From the NCBI GenBank assembly GCA_001414485.1, contig LLEY01000218.1, forward strand, positions 22,933-86,932: a DNA stretch of 64,000 nucleotides, read 5' to 3'. A model generated the notes under the pieces. The model was not told where the DNA came from and ran no database searches. It worked only from the letters and a program-made list of their open reading frames with translations. This DNA is from Calycina herbarum. Taxonomy: Eukaryota; Ascomycota; Leotiomycetes; Helotiales; Pezizellaceae. The translations under genes and the position numbers were made by a program. Shown piece after piece: positions 22,845 through 34,487 of this stretch; positions within the stretch are counted from its first letter, which is position 1, and each line of letters begins with the position of its first letter.

Positions 22845-24353
22845 ATGCCTTTCAAACCTTCCCACATGTGGACGGCACCTGAGGTAAACCCTCTGAATCT
22901 CAAAGCTCGGTCGATTCCGATTCTCAACCCTCTCAACAAATATGGTCGAACCTTCTTCTACTCATGGAGTGGTTTTCTCGTGGCGTTCCTCTCTTGGTAC
23001 GCGTTTCCACCACTATTAACGCTCACGATCCGAAAAGATCTTAAGATGACCCAAAACGACTATGCCAACTCCAACATTATGGCTCTCCTGGGTACACTGG
23101 TAGTCCGAGCGATGGCTGGTCCACTATGTGATAGATTTGGTCCACGATATGTATTTGTTGGATGTTTACTCGCAGGTGCCATACCCACTGCCATGGCTGG
23201 TCTTGTGACTACGCCTGCAGGATTGATCGCATTGAGATTCTTCATTGGTGTTCTTGGTGCTTCTTTCGTTCCTTGCCAAGTTTGGTGTACGGGGTTCTTT
23301 GACAAGAATGTTGTTGGGACTGCGAACGCGCTTGCTGGTGGTTGGGGAAATTCAGGAGGAGGAATCACTTATTTCGTCATGCCAGCAATCTTCGACTCCC
23401 TCGTTCGAAACCAACACCTTACTCCCCACGTTGCCTGGAGAGTCGCCTTCATCGTACCATTCATAATCATCACTGCTATTGCCCTTGGGCTTCTCTTCAC
23501 GGCAGAAGATACCCCCACCGGAAAATGGTCCCAACGTCACCAAGTCCTCAGCACCCTCGTCGCTCAAAACGTAGGACACTCAACCAACCCATCTCGAGCA
23601 CCATCCCTCAAAGGTTCCGATGACAAATACCCCGTCGATGAAAAGTCCAGTGCCACAAAACTCGATGCCGAACGACAAATTGCTGAACCCTCAGCGGTGG
23701 ACGCTGCCGCGGGAGAAGTAGTTGTTGCACCAACATTCAAGGAAGCGATGTCCGTCGTCTTCTCTCTTCAAACATGGGCTCTCGCTGCACCATATGCATG
23801 CTCCTTCGGTGGAGAACTAGCCATCAACAGCATCATCGGCTCCTACTACCTCAAGAACTTCCCCAAACTGGGACAAACCGGCTCTGGTCGATGGGCTGCC
23901 ATGTTCGGTCTCCTAAACGTTGTTTTCCGTCCCATGGGAGGGGTTGTTGCAGATGTCATCTACAAATACACCAACTCCGTTTGGGCCAAGAAACTCTGGA
24001 TCGTATTCTGTGGTGTAACAATGGGATGTTTCGAGCTTGCCATCGGACTCACAAACTCTCACCATGAATCTACTATGTTTGGTCTAGTAGCCGGTCTGGC
24101 TGTCTTTATGGATGCTAGCAACGGTGCAAACTTCGCCGTCGTTCCTCACGTCCATCCTTTCGCCAACGGAATTCTCAGTGGTATAGTTGGTGCCACCGGC
24201 AATTTGGGTGGTATCATCTTCGCCATTATCTTCAGGTATAATGGTGCTCATTACGACAGAGTCATCTGGATCATTGGGGCTATCAGTATTGGTGTCAACC
24301 TTAGTGTCTCTTGGATTAGACCAGTTCCTAAGGGTCAAATTGGTGGAAAGTAG
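22845..24353 (+). CDS. nrtA: high-affinity nitrate transporter (NNP family, MFS)
   Basis: Plasma-membrane nitrate/nitrite:H+ symporter of 502 aa, intronless. Start at 22845 gives [18 protein letters not shown], the usual N-terminus of fungal NrtA/CrnA. Both nitrate signatures are present: [13 protein letters not shown] at about 163-175 and [13 protein letters not shown] at about 448-460. The conserved stretch [20 protein letters not shown] precedes the first. A long central hydrophilic loop (about 220-300) between TM6 and TM7, typical of the fungal type, is present. Twelve helices are expected and length fits. The gene would be controlled by nitrate (NirA) and nitrogen status (AreA), consistent with sites upstream. 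No nitrate or nitrite reductase gene is adjacent within this window. Confidence 0.96.
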   Translation: MPFKPSHMWTAPEVNPLNLKARSIPILNPLNKYGRTFFYSWSGFLVAFLSWYAFPPLLTLTIRKDLKMTQNDYANSNIMALLGTLVVRAMAGPLCDRFGPRYVFVGCLLAGAIPTAMAGLVTTPAGLIALRFFIGVLGASFVPCQVWCTGFFDKNVVGTANALAGGWGNSGGGITYFVMPAIFDSLVRNQHLTPHVAWRVAFIVPFIIITAIALGLLFTAEDTPTGKWSQRHQVLSTLVAQNVGHSTNPSRAPSLKGSDDKYPVDEKSSATKLDAERQIAEPSAVDAAAGEVVVAPTFKEAMSVVFSLQTWALAAPYACSFGGELAINSIIGSYYLKNFPKLGQTGSGRWAAMFGLLNVVFRPMGGVVADVIYKYTNSVWAKKLWIVFCGVTMGCFELAIGLTNSHHESTMFGLVAGLAVFMDASNGANFAVVPHVHPFANGILSGIVGATGNLGGIIFAIIFRYNGAHYDRVIWIIGAISIGVNLSVSWIRPVPKGQIGGK

Positions 24354-24814
24354 ATACTTTCTACTTGTCCATTGCTTTTATTTGTCTGTTTCTGTCTTGC
24401 TTTATTTAGTGGATTTTGGAGCGAGGGGAGTTGGTGTGTTGGTTACAAGTAATTGGGGTTGGGTTGGGGGTTAAAGAAAAGACTTGGGATCAAGGGGGGT
24501 TTGGTGTTGTGACCGGATATGGGTGATGTCGCGCTGGCTTGTGCATGGATAAATTATTTATCATTAGATTTAAAATACCCGATGTTTCACCTTTATATAT
24601 ATATATATATTCTTCTTCTCTTGGGTTGTTTTCAATCATACTTCTGTTTCTTCGGTTCCACTTTGCAGATCTTGTAATTCTCCCACAGAATTCATTCCCC
24701 TTATCGCTAAACTCTTGTCAAGACTTCAGCCGGTTTATTCCCTAACCATTCCTTGTTTATTTCCCATTCGCTATTCCATTATATCCTATCTACATACTTC
24801 TCCATAACTGCATC
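24354..24814. other. intergenic with (TA)n tract
   Basis: 3' flank of the nitrate transporter and of the convergent gene at 24815. It holds a TA microsatellite at about 24595-24611 and a pyrimidine-rich stretch. No gene seen. Confidence 0.6.
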
Positions 24815-25363
24815 CTACCTCGTCCTTCCATCCCCTTCACTCCAATACCCCCTCCCCTCACCCTCCTCCTCATCACTAGAATATCTCCCCCACTCATCCT
24901 CCTTCTCGACACCCAAAAACAAAATCCCACCTCTCGGATCTCCTTCCCCTTTCAATTTTTGAAACCGAGAAGGAGCCAACTTCTTCACACCATCAAGAAC
25001 CTTTTTCGTTAACCCTTTTTTCTCTCCTGTTGATGGTCCCGGAGTTGTGTCGTGCTTTTGAGGATGAAGAGGAGAGAGTGGTGGTTGTGGGAAAGGGAGA
25101 TTACATTGTTGACAGTGTGTTGATGGGGATCTTGGTGTGAGGAAGGGGGTGTGATGGTAATGCGCGTGTGATTGTAAGGGTTCGTGTAGATGGGATTCTT
25201 TGGTGTGTTTGCAAAGACAGAAGAGTTTTGGATGGCACTTATCGGAACATGGTTGAATGCAGAATTTTTGGTAAGTAAAAAGTGGTTGGGAGGAAGTGGT
25301 GTCTGTATTAAGGGTTTGTGATGAGGCGTTGGAGACGCTAGATGTATTGGTCGAGGTGTTCAT
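24815..25363 (-). CDS. hypothetical Cys/His-rich small protein
   Basis: Single-exon frame of 182 aa with an ATG at 25363. After a Ser/Thr/Asn-rich start comes a Cys/His-rich patch, FCIQPCSDKCHPKLFCLCKH and later CQQC, with seven Cys and several His within 80 residues, which might bind zinc. Then follow a Pro-rich part, a basic segment KKGLTKKVLDGVKKLAPSRFQKL, and an acidic end DEEEGEGRGY. No signal peptide or membrane span. I do not recognise the family. Biased composition makes chance less likely than for neighbouring frames, but expression evidence is needed to trust it. Confidence 0.5.
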   Translation of the reverse strand: MNTSTNTSSVSNASSQTLNTDTTSSQPLFTYQKFCIQPCSDKCHPKLFCLCKHTKESHLHEPLQSHAHYHHTPFLTPRSPSTHCQQCNLPFPQPPLSPLHPQKHDTTPGPSTGEKKGLTKKVLDGVKKLAPSRFQKLKGEGDPRGGILFLGVEKEDEWGRYSSDEEEGEGRGYWSEGDGRTR

Positions 25364-25765
25364 TTAATTTTTGTGCAGCTGATCTCGGTTGCTGTGTTGG
25401 CAGTTTTCTGCTGGTATTGTTGGGATTTGCCACCTCTTCTTAGTCGATGCCCTGGAATGGTGATCGTGGTTGCCAGCGATATATACTGGATATCCTTTTC
25501 GCGTTCTATTTTCTTCTTCTTTCCCCTTCGCTACACGGGCTTGAACTGAGCTGCTTTTTAATTGGATAGAAGAAACGAGCAAAATAATTTTTATACAATA
25601 TCTCGCATGATACCAAAAAATGAAATGAATAATCCCCTTCTCTTGCTGAGACAAGATGCATACAACCATTAAAAGAGCGTAAAAAATAATCTCCAGTCAA
25701 GCCAAAAACGTAACTCGAATCACTGCCCCCCCATCTTTTTCAAAAAATACAAACAGAAGAAACAA

Positions 25766-26242
25766 TCACATCCTGATTACCCCATTCCCTACAATGTAAA
25801 CATTTCCCATGTCCACAGGTGTTGCATATTTTCTTCCCATAACTTGTGTGTACCAGACACTAAAATCTCTTATTAGCCCCCCGCAAATTTCCAAAATAAC
25901 CGAGATCGCTGGAACAAAATGGGAAACTAAAATAGGGGAAAGGAATAACATACATCACAACAACCCCAAGGCTTTTCCTGCTGAGCTACTGGCTTCAACA
26001 TTTGACCTTCGGGGGCCTCTCCTAATCTCTTCATCCCCTTCTCCCTCCTCATCCTCGTCCGTCCAACGAATCGTAGCAAAAACCGCATAATCGGATTTTA
26101 TTAAAGCTTCATGTCCATGAATAAATGACCAATAAAGAGCCCGCTCTCGCTTCGCGTGAACTAAACACGTGTTAGTTACATTACCTAACTCGCCGCCACC
26201 AATAAGCTGTGATATCTGGCCACGTGACTGGCCGATAATCAC
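25766..26242 (-). CDS. possible small two-exon hypothetical protein
   Basis: A tentative model joins 26242-25959 and 25859-25766 (125 aa) through an intron with weak donor GTGATG and acceptor TTTTAG; the lengths make an exact codon multiple. The protein would read RERALYWSFIHGHEALIKSDYAVF, then an acidic EDEEGEGDEE stretch, then WYTQVMGRKYATPVDMGNVY. No known domain. The weak donor and the lack of homology evidence keep this low. The sequence from 25364 to 25765 and from 26243 to 27260 holds no gene that I can support. Confidence 0.3.
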
Positions 26243-27260
26243 AGGGTCTGCTCCATATACGCGCTATTAGTCAAAATGATACCGTTCGGTAGTCATTTTG
26301 GGCGAGATTTTGCGTTATGCGAGCTCTGGCGCAACGGTTTACCTTGTGTATTACGCAGACTAATAGCTGGTAATATAACAAAGCAGAACTGGGAAGATCA
26401 CGTGCACGCACTTATTTCTTCACCCGAAATCACGACAATTGATAAGACCAACAGAAGTACGAAGGATTCCGAGATTATGTTCCTGGGACCGAAGCTGGAA
26501 ATTGTCAAGATTTGATGGGTGGGGTTGACTGTATTTGTGCGAATTTTCGGATATCCGTAGTCTGACACCGACTGAAGTCCGTGGAGCTGTGGAACGGTAT
26601 ATATGGTATGCTGATGCCCGGATTGATTATATCTCACTCAGACACTCTCTGAAGGGACTGGGGAGACTTCTGGGTGGTTCTCGTGATTGGGAGTCTGGAA
26701 TTGGAATAGGAGGTTAATTGAGAGTCAGCACGGGGTGATTCATGTAGAAGAAGCGAGAAGAATATGGGAAATTGAATGGGTTTTCTGGCTATTAAGTAAT
26801 GGAGTACCTTTGACAAAAATATTTTCAAGTGGTTCGGATGTCCATATCCTGCGCATGGACTTTTGCCGCTTGCATACAGCTGTTCGCGAGAAGGTTTCTC
26901 AAAGGGAGGGTCGAGTTATACTTGTGCGATCTAGTTGAGTTGAATTGGGTCCTCCCCTCTTAACTGGTAGCATCTTAAATTTCGAAGACAGAAGAATGAC
27001 ACAAGTACTTCGTTTGAGTGGTAAGCATTGATACCCCTAAGTATTTGATGATTAGGTATAAGCGGTGACAAGAGTGAATAATAACACTCAAGAAAGTCAA
27101 GCTATATATCTTAGCGTCGAATTGGGCGTCCTTCAGACCGTATCACAGTATCCCGAGCAACAATACCATATTATGGAGAATCAGTCTTAACCACTTTGAA
27201 CGCTGCCTCGCTACCATCTTTACCGTAAATCTTATATAAATCTCCTTCCCGCGCAAGGTA

Positions 27261-27768
27261 TCAACCTTGGTTTGCATCGCAGCAATCCCAATTACTTTTA
27301 CCACAGCACCAAGATCCATCTTTGCACCTGGTGAGTTCTGATGTACCTCCCTGTGCCAAAATTAGTTTTCGGTCTGCCAAAATATTTCATATCTAGCATG
27401 GCTGGATTCCGAGTTCCAGAAATGCCTCACGCCCGGGAAGAAAATACGGAGGACTCACTGGAGTGATACACATGTCATGCAAAGGCGCGCAGTTAGGGCT
27501 GTTCCAATTTTTGTCTGTACAATAGTTGCGAAAATAACCTCCCGTGCTTCCCATCCATCGAGCAGAGACCAGTTGGTAAACATCGATCGACATTCATCGT
27601 TCTATTCAGCGCACAGCACATACTATCCACCCCTTCGATTGGAAGACATGGCATGTACTCGTAGGCATTCTCTGGTTGCCCTCCATCGGGCGCCCAGCAG
27701 GCCTTTCTCGCTGTAGTGGCTTGTGTGACGAGTAAGGAAACGAGGAAGGCAGAGGAAGAGATAAACAT
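27261..27768 (-). pseudogene. small secreted Cys-rich protein with a frame break
   Basis: Start ATG at 27768 with signal peptide MFISSSAFLVSLLVTQATTA. Mature sequence has the pattern of a common fungal secreted family: CWAPDGGQ...YMPCLP, MCCALNRT, CLPTGLC, then YCTDKNWNSPNCAPLHDMC and, after an intron 27458-27351 (GTGAGT...GCACAG), a final exon 27350-27261 with CKDGSWCCGKSNWDCCDANQG. The reading frame shifts by +1 between about 27531 and 27560, between GLCSMDG and GGYFRNYC; no intron fits there. Both sides match one family layout, so this is a disrupted gene or a one-base assembly error. About 125 aa if continuous. Such proteins are found widely in plant-associated fungi, with no proven role. 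Confidence 0.65.
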
Positions 27769-29289
27769 TATGCTAGCTTGAAACGAAAATTATAGAACGA
27801 ATTAGACAAAAAGGAAAGGAAAATCTGAAAATCTGATATCTCCCCGCGCAAGAGGACATATATGCAGATTCATATTTTGTACTTAGGCAACCAAGGGATG
27901 GCAGGATTTGATCTGTTTCTGATGCTGATTTTTGGATAGCATACCAACAGCCCTATGAGAATCCCGGAAAATCCATTTATTCGCGACGATGTACGTACAT
28001 CGTTTTAATAGGCGCCAAAGGTCTAGACAAACTGAACTCTGGGCACAATGTAAGTCTTACGGGTTACACTGAGCCGGGAAATTAAGCGCGCTGCGGTCCG
28101 AATATACTGTGAAGTGTGGTTAGGAGAAATAATTTTGAGGTTTATTTATTAGCACGTGATGTTAGTCTCTATCTAAACCATCTGCTTTCTAGCCATGAAA
28201 CTCACCTTGTTTCTTAAAACTATAAAGCCTTATTTGTTGATTTGTGTTTGAAAGAGATTCCAACCAGAAACCCGAAACAAGTGTCACGTGGTGGCCTGGG
28301 GGAGTTGGTAAATCCCTCTCCCTCCCGATAAATTCTCATGATTATTTTCAACCAAACAACTCTGCACTCCTCCTTCTCTCCACTTGTGTATTGAGAAAGA
28401 ACCAAATCTTCAAATCTAAGCCAATAATGACGAGATAACGGGCGACAAAGCACGCAGATACGACCTCCCCTATTGGGATGCCGAAGAAGGATGCATGCTT
28501 GTGTATGCATATGCCCTGACATAATGATACTGCCTATGGTACCGCCGACGACCTTGATAACGTTATCACCAACTTTACGATGTCACTACTCCTACCACAG
28601 CGTTTAAAAGAGACCATCGCCACCGTTTCAGCTCGAGTTCCTGAGGTTTTGACATTCTCCAAAATCCGACTTCCATTCACAAGTAGAGCTCTTCCAAGTG
28701 GATATCCATAGCTTCTCAGGAAATCCCACTCTGTAAAGTCTGGATACGAACTCTGGGTCTGGAGCGGGGTACCTATCCTATCAGTATGCCAAGTCTAAAC
28801 TCACCGAGTTGACAGGGTTTCACGACCGGATTGAAACTCCTTCTCTGCGAAATCGCAGCTCCATTCGACATTTTTGTAGCAAAATGGCAAATATGCTGCC
28901 ATGCGAAAGCTCGTGTAGCTCCTTGAGGTTGTGTACCTGCATGTGCAATGGCCAAGACTACCACCGTTTATGGTTCGGTAATTTCCAGCGATGTTTCCAT
29001 TCGCCAATGAATCTATCATCAATACGGAATTCTGCAAGTCTTAATTATATTGGTTTGGATCAGGAAGGTGAAAGTAATCAACATTCAAGAATTCAGTTGG
29101 TGATAACTACTAATTGTTGAGAGATAGGGATTTGTAACGTAACTAATTGTGCTGTACAGTGCCTGCAGAAAGACCCGATTTTTGTATATAGCCTGCTCAT
29201 AAACTCCTCCAGAAACTCGGATTTCGGTCCAGAGAGCCTATTTTCAATTATCCAGATTATTTTCGGCTTCAACTATAGGATTCTTCACC
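27769..29289. other. intergenic, no gene seen
   Basis: About 1.5 kb between divergent secreted-protein genes, so it is probably the promoter of both. Small frames on each strand lack motifs or splice support. Two CACGTG-like CACGTGATG/CACGTGGTGG sites occur near 28152 and 28285. Confidence 0.5.
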
Positions 29290-31779
29290 ATGGTTGGCAA
29301 GAGCTTGTTTCTTGTTGCGGCACTTCTTGCAGGGAATGTACTCAGCAACCCTTCCCTCTCGACTGGCCCGATACCCCAGAGTCCAAACAATTTCGCGCCA
29401 CCGACCCCGGAAAGCAAGAAGGCAGCGGGAAAACCCCAGCCGAGATACGTGCCAAATGGATACATTGTTCAACTGCAAAGCGAAGGACCTTTGACGAAGC
29501 GCGCGTTGGATCTGCAAGAAGACTTTCACTTGATGGCCAAGCGAGTTGATGGCATTGATTATTCTGTTCGAGAAACATTTTCCGAGGACAACATATTTGT
29601 CGGCCTTTCCCTGACACTGAAGGCTGGCGATATTCAAGCCCTCAAGTCTCTGAAGAATGTTGCAAATGTATGGCCCATCAAGACAGTACCGGCTCCTTCA
29701 GCCGTCGTCCGTCGTGCGCCATTGACGGCAAGATATGAAAAGATCCCCGTTGCTGGGACAAACTATTCCCTACCCTTTATTACCGGGGATTTGGATGTGA
29801 ATAGGCCACATGAAATGACCAGTGTCAACAAAGCACACGATGCTGGAATCAAAGGAAAAGGAATCAAAATTGCTATTTTGGACACAGGCGTCGATTATCG
29901 ACATCCTTCGTTGGGAGGTTGTTTCGGGCCAGGCTGCAAGATCGCTTTTGGTTATGATTTTGTTGGAGATGCTTACGATCCTGGCAATGGAGTACCTGCA
30001 GTTGAAGATCCTGACCCGCTAGTTACATGCACTGAGGGAGGGCACGGAACTCATGTATCTGGTAGGTTCATTCCTCTTTCCGTTGGCTTATGGAGGTTAA
30101 TGAAATTATTTTAGGGATTGTTGGGATGGTCGACCAACCAGGGACTGGATATGGTCTACTCGGCGTCGCTCCTGAAGCAACCCTCGGTTAGTTTTATCGA
30201 TGCCCAAATCTATTAGCGCTTCTAACATATTTTTGAAGGAATGTACCGTATCTTTGGATGTTCAGGAGGAGCTGATGACGATGTTATTATGAAAGCACTT
30301 TTACGAGCCGCAACTGATGGAGCCAATGTTATCAGCATGTCATTTGGTCAACTCTGGGCTGATGAGGAAACAAATCCTTACCAGGCGATCTCGACCAGTC
30401 TGGTTGAGCAGGGAATCGCCTTGTTCGCGGCTACTGGAAATGCAGGCTCGTACGGCGTATTCGGTCCCTCCAGCCCAGGACTTAGCTCTGATGTTTTTGC
30501 TGTTGGTTCAGTCGACAACGAGAAATATCCCCTCACCTATCAACTCAAAGACTCTGATGGACGTTCTCTCCGATACTCGGCGCATCTTCCACAGGATTCT
30601 CCACCAGAAGGGTTGATCGTGCAAGTTATGAACTATGGGAAAGATGACTTCTATACAACAGGAGCATTCATCGATTTCTACGAAGAAGCAGCACAGAATT
30701 TGACTGCCGCAGGTCTCGATCCAGCCAATGTCATCCTTGCAACCAAGTACGGTGATTTTGCACCAGAAACGAAAGCTCAGGTTGCAGCTGAATATGGATA
30801 TAAGTACTTTCTGAGCTATGCAACAGAGGATGTCGACCCATTTTATGGCAAGGAATACTATGTTGCCAGCCCGGAGGGAGTTTGGCCAATCGAACCGATC
30901 ACCCTCACTGTCCAAGATTCCACAACACTCTTGGGAAGTTACGGAAAGCATCCTTTGGGATACAAGCTTTTTTTGAGTTCTACGGATTATGTTGCAAAAA
31001 GCACAGTTGCCTCAACAGGTGGGTTCATGAGTAACTATTCTTCCTTCGGACCAACACTTCAATATACCATTGAACCACAACTTTCAGCACCCGGGGGGAA
31101 CATTCTGTCTACCTGGCCCCTTGGATACGACGGCTACACTATCATCTCCGGGACATCAATGAGTACACCATATATGTCAGCCTCCTACGCCCTCATAAAA
31201 TCTCAACGTCCTGACTTCAAAGTCCACGAAATCTACGCGCTCATGCAAAATTCTGGTAAAACTTTACCATGGTTCTACAACCAGAACGTCAAATCAGCTG
31301 CTATCCACCAAGGAGCGGGTCTACTAAATGTTCATAACGCTCTAACGTGGGAATCCTACATCACCCCAACACAACTCAATGCCGGGCTTCAAAAAGATTA
31401 CGTGAATTGGGATAATGTGGTAACCCTCAATTTCACAATCACAAATCGTTCTACCCGATCAAAAACTTATACTTTCTCGCATACTCCGGCGGGATTGATG
31501 GAGAACAAATGGTGGGACGAGGAGACTTATAATAGGATGTATCCATACTATGCATCTGTGAAGTTTCACGATGAGTCGGTTTTGGTGAAAGGTGGAGAGC
31601 AGGGTGTTGTTACTGTGGATATTGTTGCGCCTGTTCCTGACCAAGCGACTTGGGGGGATGATGCGATTAATCTTTTGGATCCGCTGTTTAGTGGGTTTAT
31701 TGTTGTCAGTAACAACTTTGAGACTTTTACTATTCCTTATGCTGGGGGCCTTTGGGATAGTTGTAGGTTCGGGTGCTAG
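29290..31779 (+). CDS. secreted subtilisin-like serine protease (S8, Vpr-like)
   Basis: Extracellular endopeptidase of 794 aa, exons 29290-30061, 30115-30186 and 30239-31779, introns GTAGGT...TTTTAG and GTTAGT...TTGAAG in frame. Signal peptide MVGKSLFLVAALLAGNVLS; I9-like propeptide (GYIVQLQ...) to about residue 145. Catalytic triad is complete: Asp198 in ILDTGVD, His252 in GGHGTHVSG and Ser588 in SGTSMSTP. The oxyanion Asn lies in ALFAATGNAG. A large insert between His and Ser fits a protease-associated domain as in Vpr-type subtilases. After the catalytic domain, an Fn3/Ig-like region starts (VVTLNFTITNRS). The protein ends abruptly at IPYAGGLWDSCRFGC, earlier than I expect for this family (near 900 aa), so the C-terminus may be truncated. 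Potential N-glycosylation sites fit secretion. Confidence 0.9.
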
Positions 31780-32162
31780 TTGGTTGAAGAAATCATTTGG
31801 GGAAGGCTGTGAAAAGGGGTGGTTTACGTGCGATTTTGGCGTTGTCTTGGTTGGTGTCCCTTATGTTCATAATTTAATGTTTGTTTCAATGCTTCACAAT
31901 AGGAGGAAGGGGGCAGGCAGCATTGCCATAGGTGGCTCGAGTGACGAATCCCGTTCCTCAAGTAATACGTGGGGGTCAAAAGTCCGGGGAAGTGGTAGTG
32001 GATATGTCCGAGGTCACGGATTACTAGAAACACCTTCTGCGGCACAGCTATCAACTACGTACTACCTATCTTTCGCGCCTCTCCTCCCTCTTCTTCGCGC
32101 TCCCTCTCCCCTTCACATCGCATATCTGCAATTCTCACCAAACAATTCTGTACCTCGTCAAA
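31780..32162. other. intergenic
   Basis: Spacer between the subtilase and the next gene. A second frame overlapping the end of the subtilase stays open to 32269, but its product shows no recognisable motif. It is pyrimidine-rich just before 32163, as fungal promoters often are. Confidence 0.4.
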
Positions 32163-33202
32163 ATGCGTTTCCTTCCATCATCATATGCGACGATACTATT
32201 CGCAATCCACGCAAGCGCATACAGCATCGAGGACCTAGAAGAAGACCCCCACCACGACTGGAGAGATGAACTCGGGCGCGATGCGACCGCAGATGATTAC
32301 AGACAACACGGAGAACCATTACCAGCCATCGCACCTCCGGTAACCAACATACGAGAAGAACAGAGTTATATCGTGAAAGTCGATTGTTTAAGTTGTCCTT
32401 CACGAGTACGCAACGCTTGGGCGCCCGATGTGATAGGGACTGAGTATACAAATTGGGATGTAGTTGAGCAGGAGACTTCCTTCGTAATTACTTTCCCGGT
32501 CCAAGAAGATTACCTTCGAAGTCCTGACAGGAAAACTAGCTTTTTAATTTCACAATCGACAACTCCGCGAACGTCCTCCTCCTAGACGGCTCCCGTTTCT
32601 TCCCCTCCACCAAAGGCCCCCTCCCGAAAATCGACGCTTTCCAAACACCGAAGAACTTATCAAAGGAATATGTGGATATGATAATGTCCATGAAAATGTT
32701 GGAAAAATCCATGTTTCCATATCTCGAAGCAAAATACCCCGCCTACCATTTAACATACGATAAACAAATGGGATATAACTGGAATGATTCCATGTCCATA
32801 GTTAATTTCACTATTAACGCTGTGAAAGATGTTGATGAAAGGTATCCCGGGTGGAAATCGATCGATATAAGGGAGCAGAAGATTGTTGCTTTGGGAATGC
32901 AGAGGGGCGAGGATGAGAGCTTGAGGATTAAGAGGATTGAGGTTTTGGATGTGGTTCCGAGGAGGGAGAAGATTGGGATGCAGACTCCTGTCGAGGTAAA
33001 ACCTGTTCAGGCTTTATGCGGGAGTGATAAGGCTCAGAGGGAGGTGAACAGGATGGAGCGGAACAGGTTCTTGGTGTTTTTAGGGGGTTGTATTTTGGTT
33101 TTGGCGGTGTTGGTGAGAAGGTATCGGTTTGTGTTTGAAGTGAGGGGAAATGTTAGTTTGAAAGAGAGAAAGGAGGAGGGGTTTCTGATTGAGAAGGCGT
33201 AA
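32163..33202 (+). pseudogene. single-pass membrane protein (DUF7728-like) with unresolved frame break
   Basis: Start ATG at 32163 with signal peptide MRFLPSSYATILFAIHASAYS. Luminal part contains a Cys pair (VDCLSCPSRV) and, further on, FTIDNSANVLLLDGSRFFP. A membrane span FLVFLGGCILVLAVLV followed by a basic stretch lies near the C-terminus, giving a type I topology. The layout resembles an uncharacterised fungal family that I recall as DUF7728 (not verified). The first frame stops at 32583 and the C-terminal frame takes over within 32500-32585; a T5 run near 32551 is a likely place, since one base fewer would join GKLAF to NFTIDNS. An odd intron (acceptor AACTAG) cannot be excluded. If joined, the protein has about 345 aa. 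Confidence 0.5.
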
Positions 33203-33484
33203 AGATCTTGCTTGATCTTGCTATGATTTGCAAGAGAGTTGGATTCATCTTGGGAGTTTAATATTTTGGGAATTATATGAGGGCGAGAGCCTTCTGGTGT
33301 GTTTTGTTCCACGAAAGTAATGATGGGTTGCACCCACACTTCCCTGGGTAGGTAGCGGTAGTTCCGCTCACCCAATATTTTGGTGGCAGGTTTACCTTTA
33401 CTTTGGATGAGAAAAAAATCACAACTTTTTGGGCGGACCAAACACAAACTGGACCTTCTCGAGATCAAGGTCGGGCCCAATCGA

Positions 33485-33775
33485 GGTCGTTCCTTCCCTA
33501 ACATTAAAAACCTTGACTCGGCATTCCCGAGACGAGGTCAAAGTCGCTCCTTCCCTCACCCCTCTTAGTCGAAGATGGCGAAAACCCTGAGCAAGTCTTG
33601 CCGCAGGTGTGTGAGGAGGGAAGGAACGACCAAGGCTAATTCCCAGCACATCTCTCATGCGAGGAAGGAACGACCAAACCCAACGAGCTTCCATCTTCCC
33701 AACACGACATCAACGAGGCAATTCTTGCCGCAAGCGCGAGCATATCTCACATGAAAGGAAGGAACGACCAAGCCC
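33485..33775. repeat. dispersed GGAAGGAACGACCAAG repeat cluster
   Basis: The motif GGAAGGAACGACCAA occurs at 33619, 33663 and 33757, and its reverse complement (GGTCGTTCCTTCC and a variant) at 33485 and 33543, with degenerate spacers including CTTGCCGCA. The same motif reappears at 58447 and 58503. The cluster looks like a decayed noncoding repetitive element with opposed halves. No ORF of transposase type is present. Confidence 0.6.
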
Positions 33776-34346
33776 AATAACCCAGCTCAAATCTTGAAAC
33801 CCGGGCGGTCTCCTTCCCTGAGCGGTCTCTCCCTCACTTCTTTCCTTCCTCTTCTACTTACAACCCTTCCTTCTCCATCATCGACACAACCCACCAAAAC
33901 CCCTCCATCACACAAGAGGCCGACTCTTCTGTAGCTCATAGGCAAGGCTTTGATTAGTTCTTTTATAGTACATGACACGCTACCTTGACGAGACCAGGAA
34001 GGGACTCTGGTTACCTACCTCCAGAGTATTAACCCCCTCTCTGGCCCTCTAATATACATGAACACGCCAGCGTCGCGAACCAAGTTAAAAGGATACAATA
34101 CTTCACATATCTATTAATCCATTTTCTCCTTGAGAATCAGACCACCTTTGACCAACGTACCTAGGTAGTTTCTATGAACGAAATAGGGGAGCAGCGAGAG
34201 AGTAATAATGGGGAAGTTGTGGTTGAGTTCAAATTGGGAAGGAACGAATGCTGGGGTACCATTCTCGTGTCATGGCGGCCCACTTTTGTGTTTGAGCGGG
34301 CCTCCCCCAGAACTGAAAATTTCTTGTGTTTTTTCAAACAGATGGC

Positions 34347-34487
34347 GAGTAAGCTACGGTTTACTCATGAGATTTTTGGCCCCCACATCGTTGCGAGTAA
34401 GTCGCGAGTAAGCTCCCGAAACGTTTGCGAGTAAGCTGCCAATTATTGACGAGTAAGCTATGGCTTACTCGAGATGTTTTTGGCCCC
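34347..34487. repeat. GAGTAAGC palindromic repeat cluster
   Basis: Five GAGTAAG motifs fall within 141 bp. Two longer copies (34347-34384 and 34451-34487) share GAGTAAGCTA, TTACTC and TTTTTGGCCCC; the second contains the perfect palindromic arms GAGTAAGC and GCTTACTC around TATG. No coding function is seen. The rest of 33203-35070 holds no gene that I can support. Confidence 0.6.

Noticed and set aside
31592..32269. 225-codon frame overlapping the end of the subtilase
   Set aside because: First half is antiphase to a clear coding region and the rest has low-complexity sequence; it may hold a lost C-terminus but not a separate gene.
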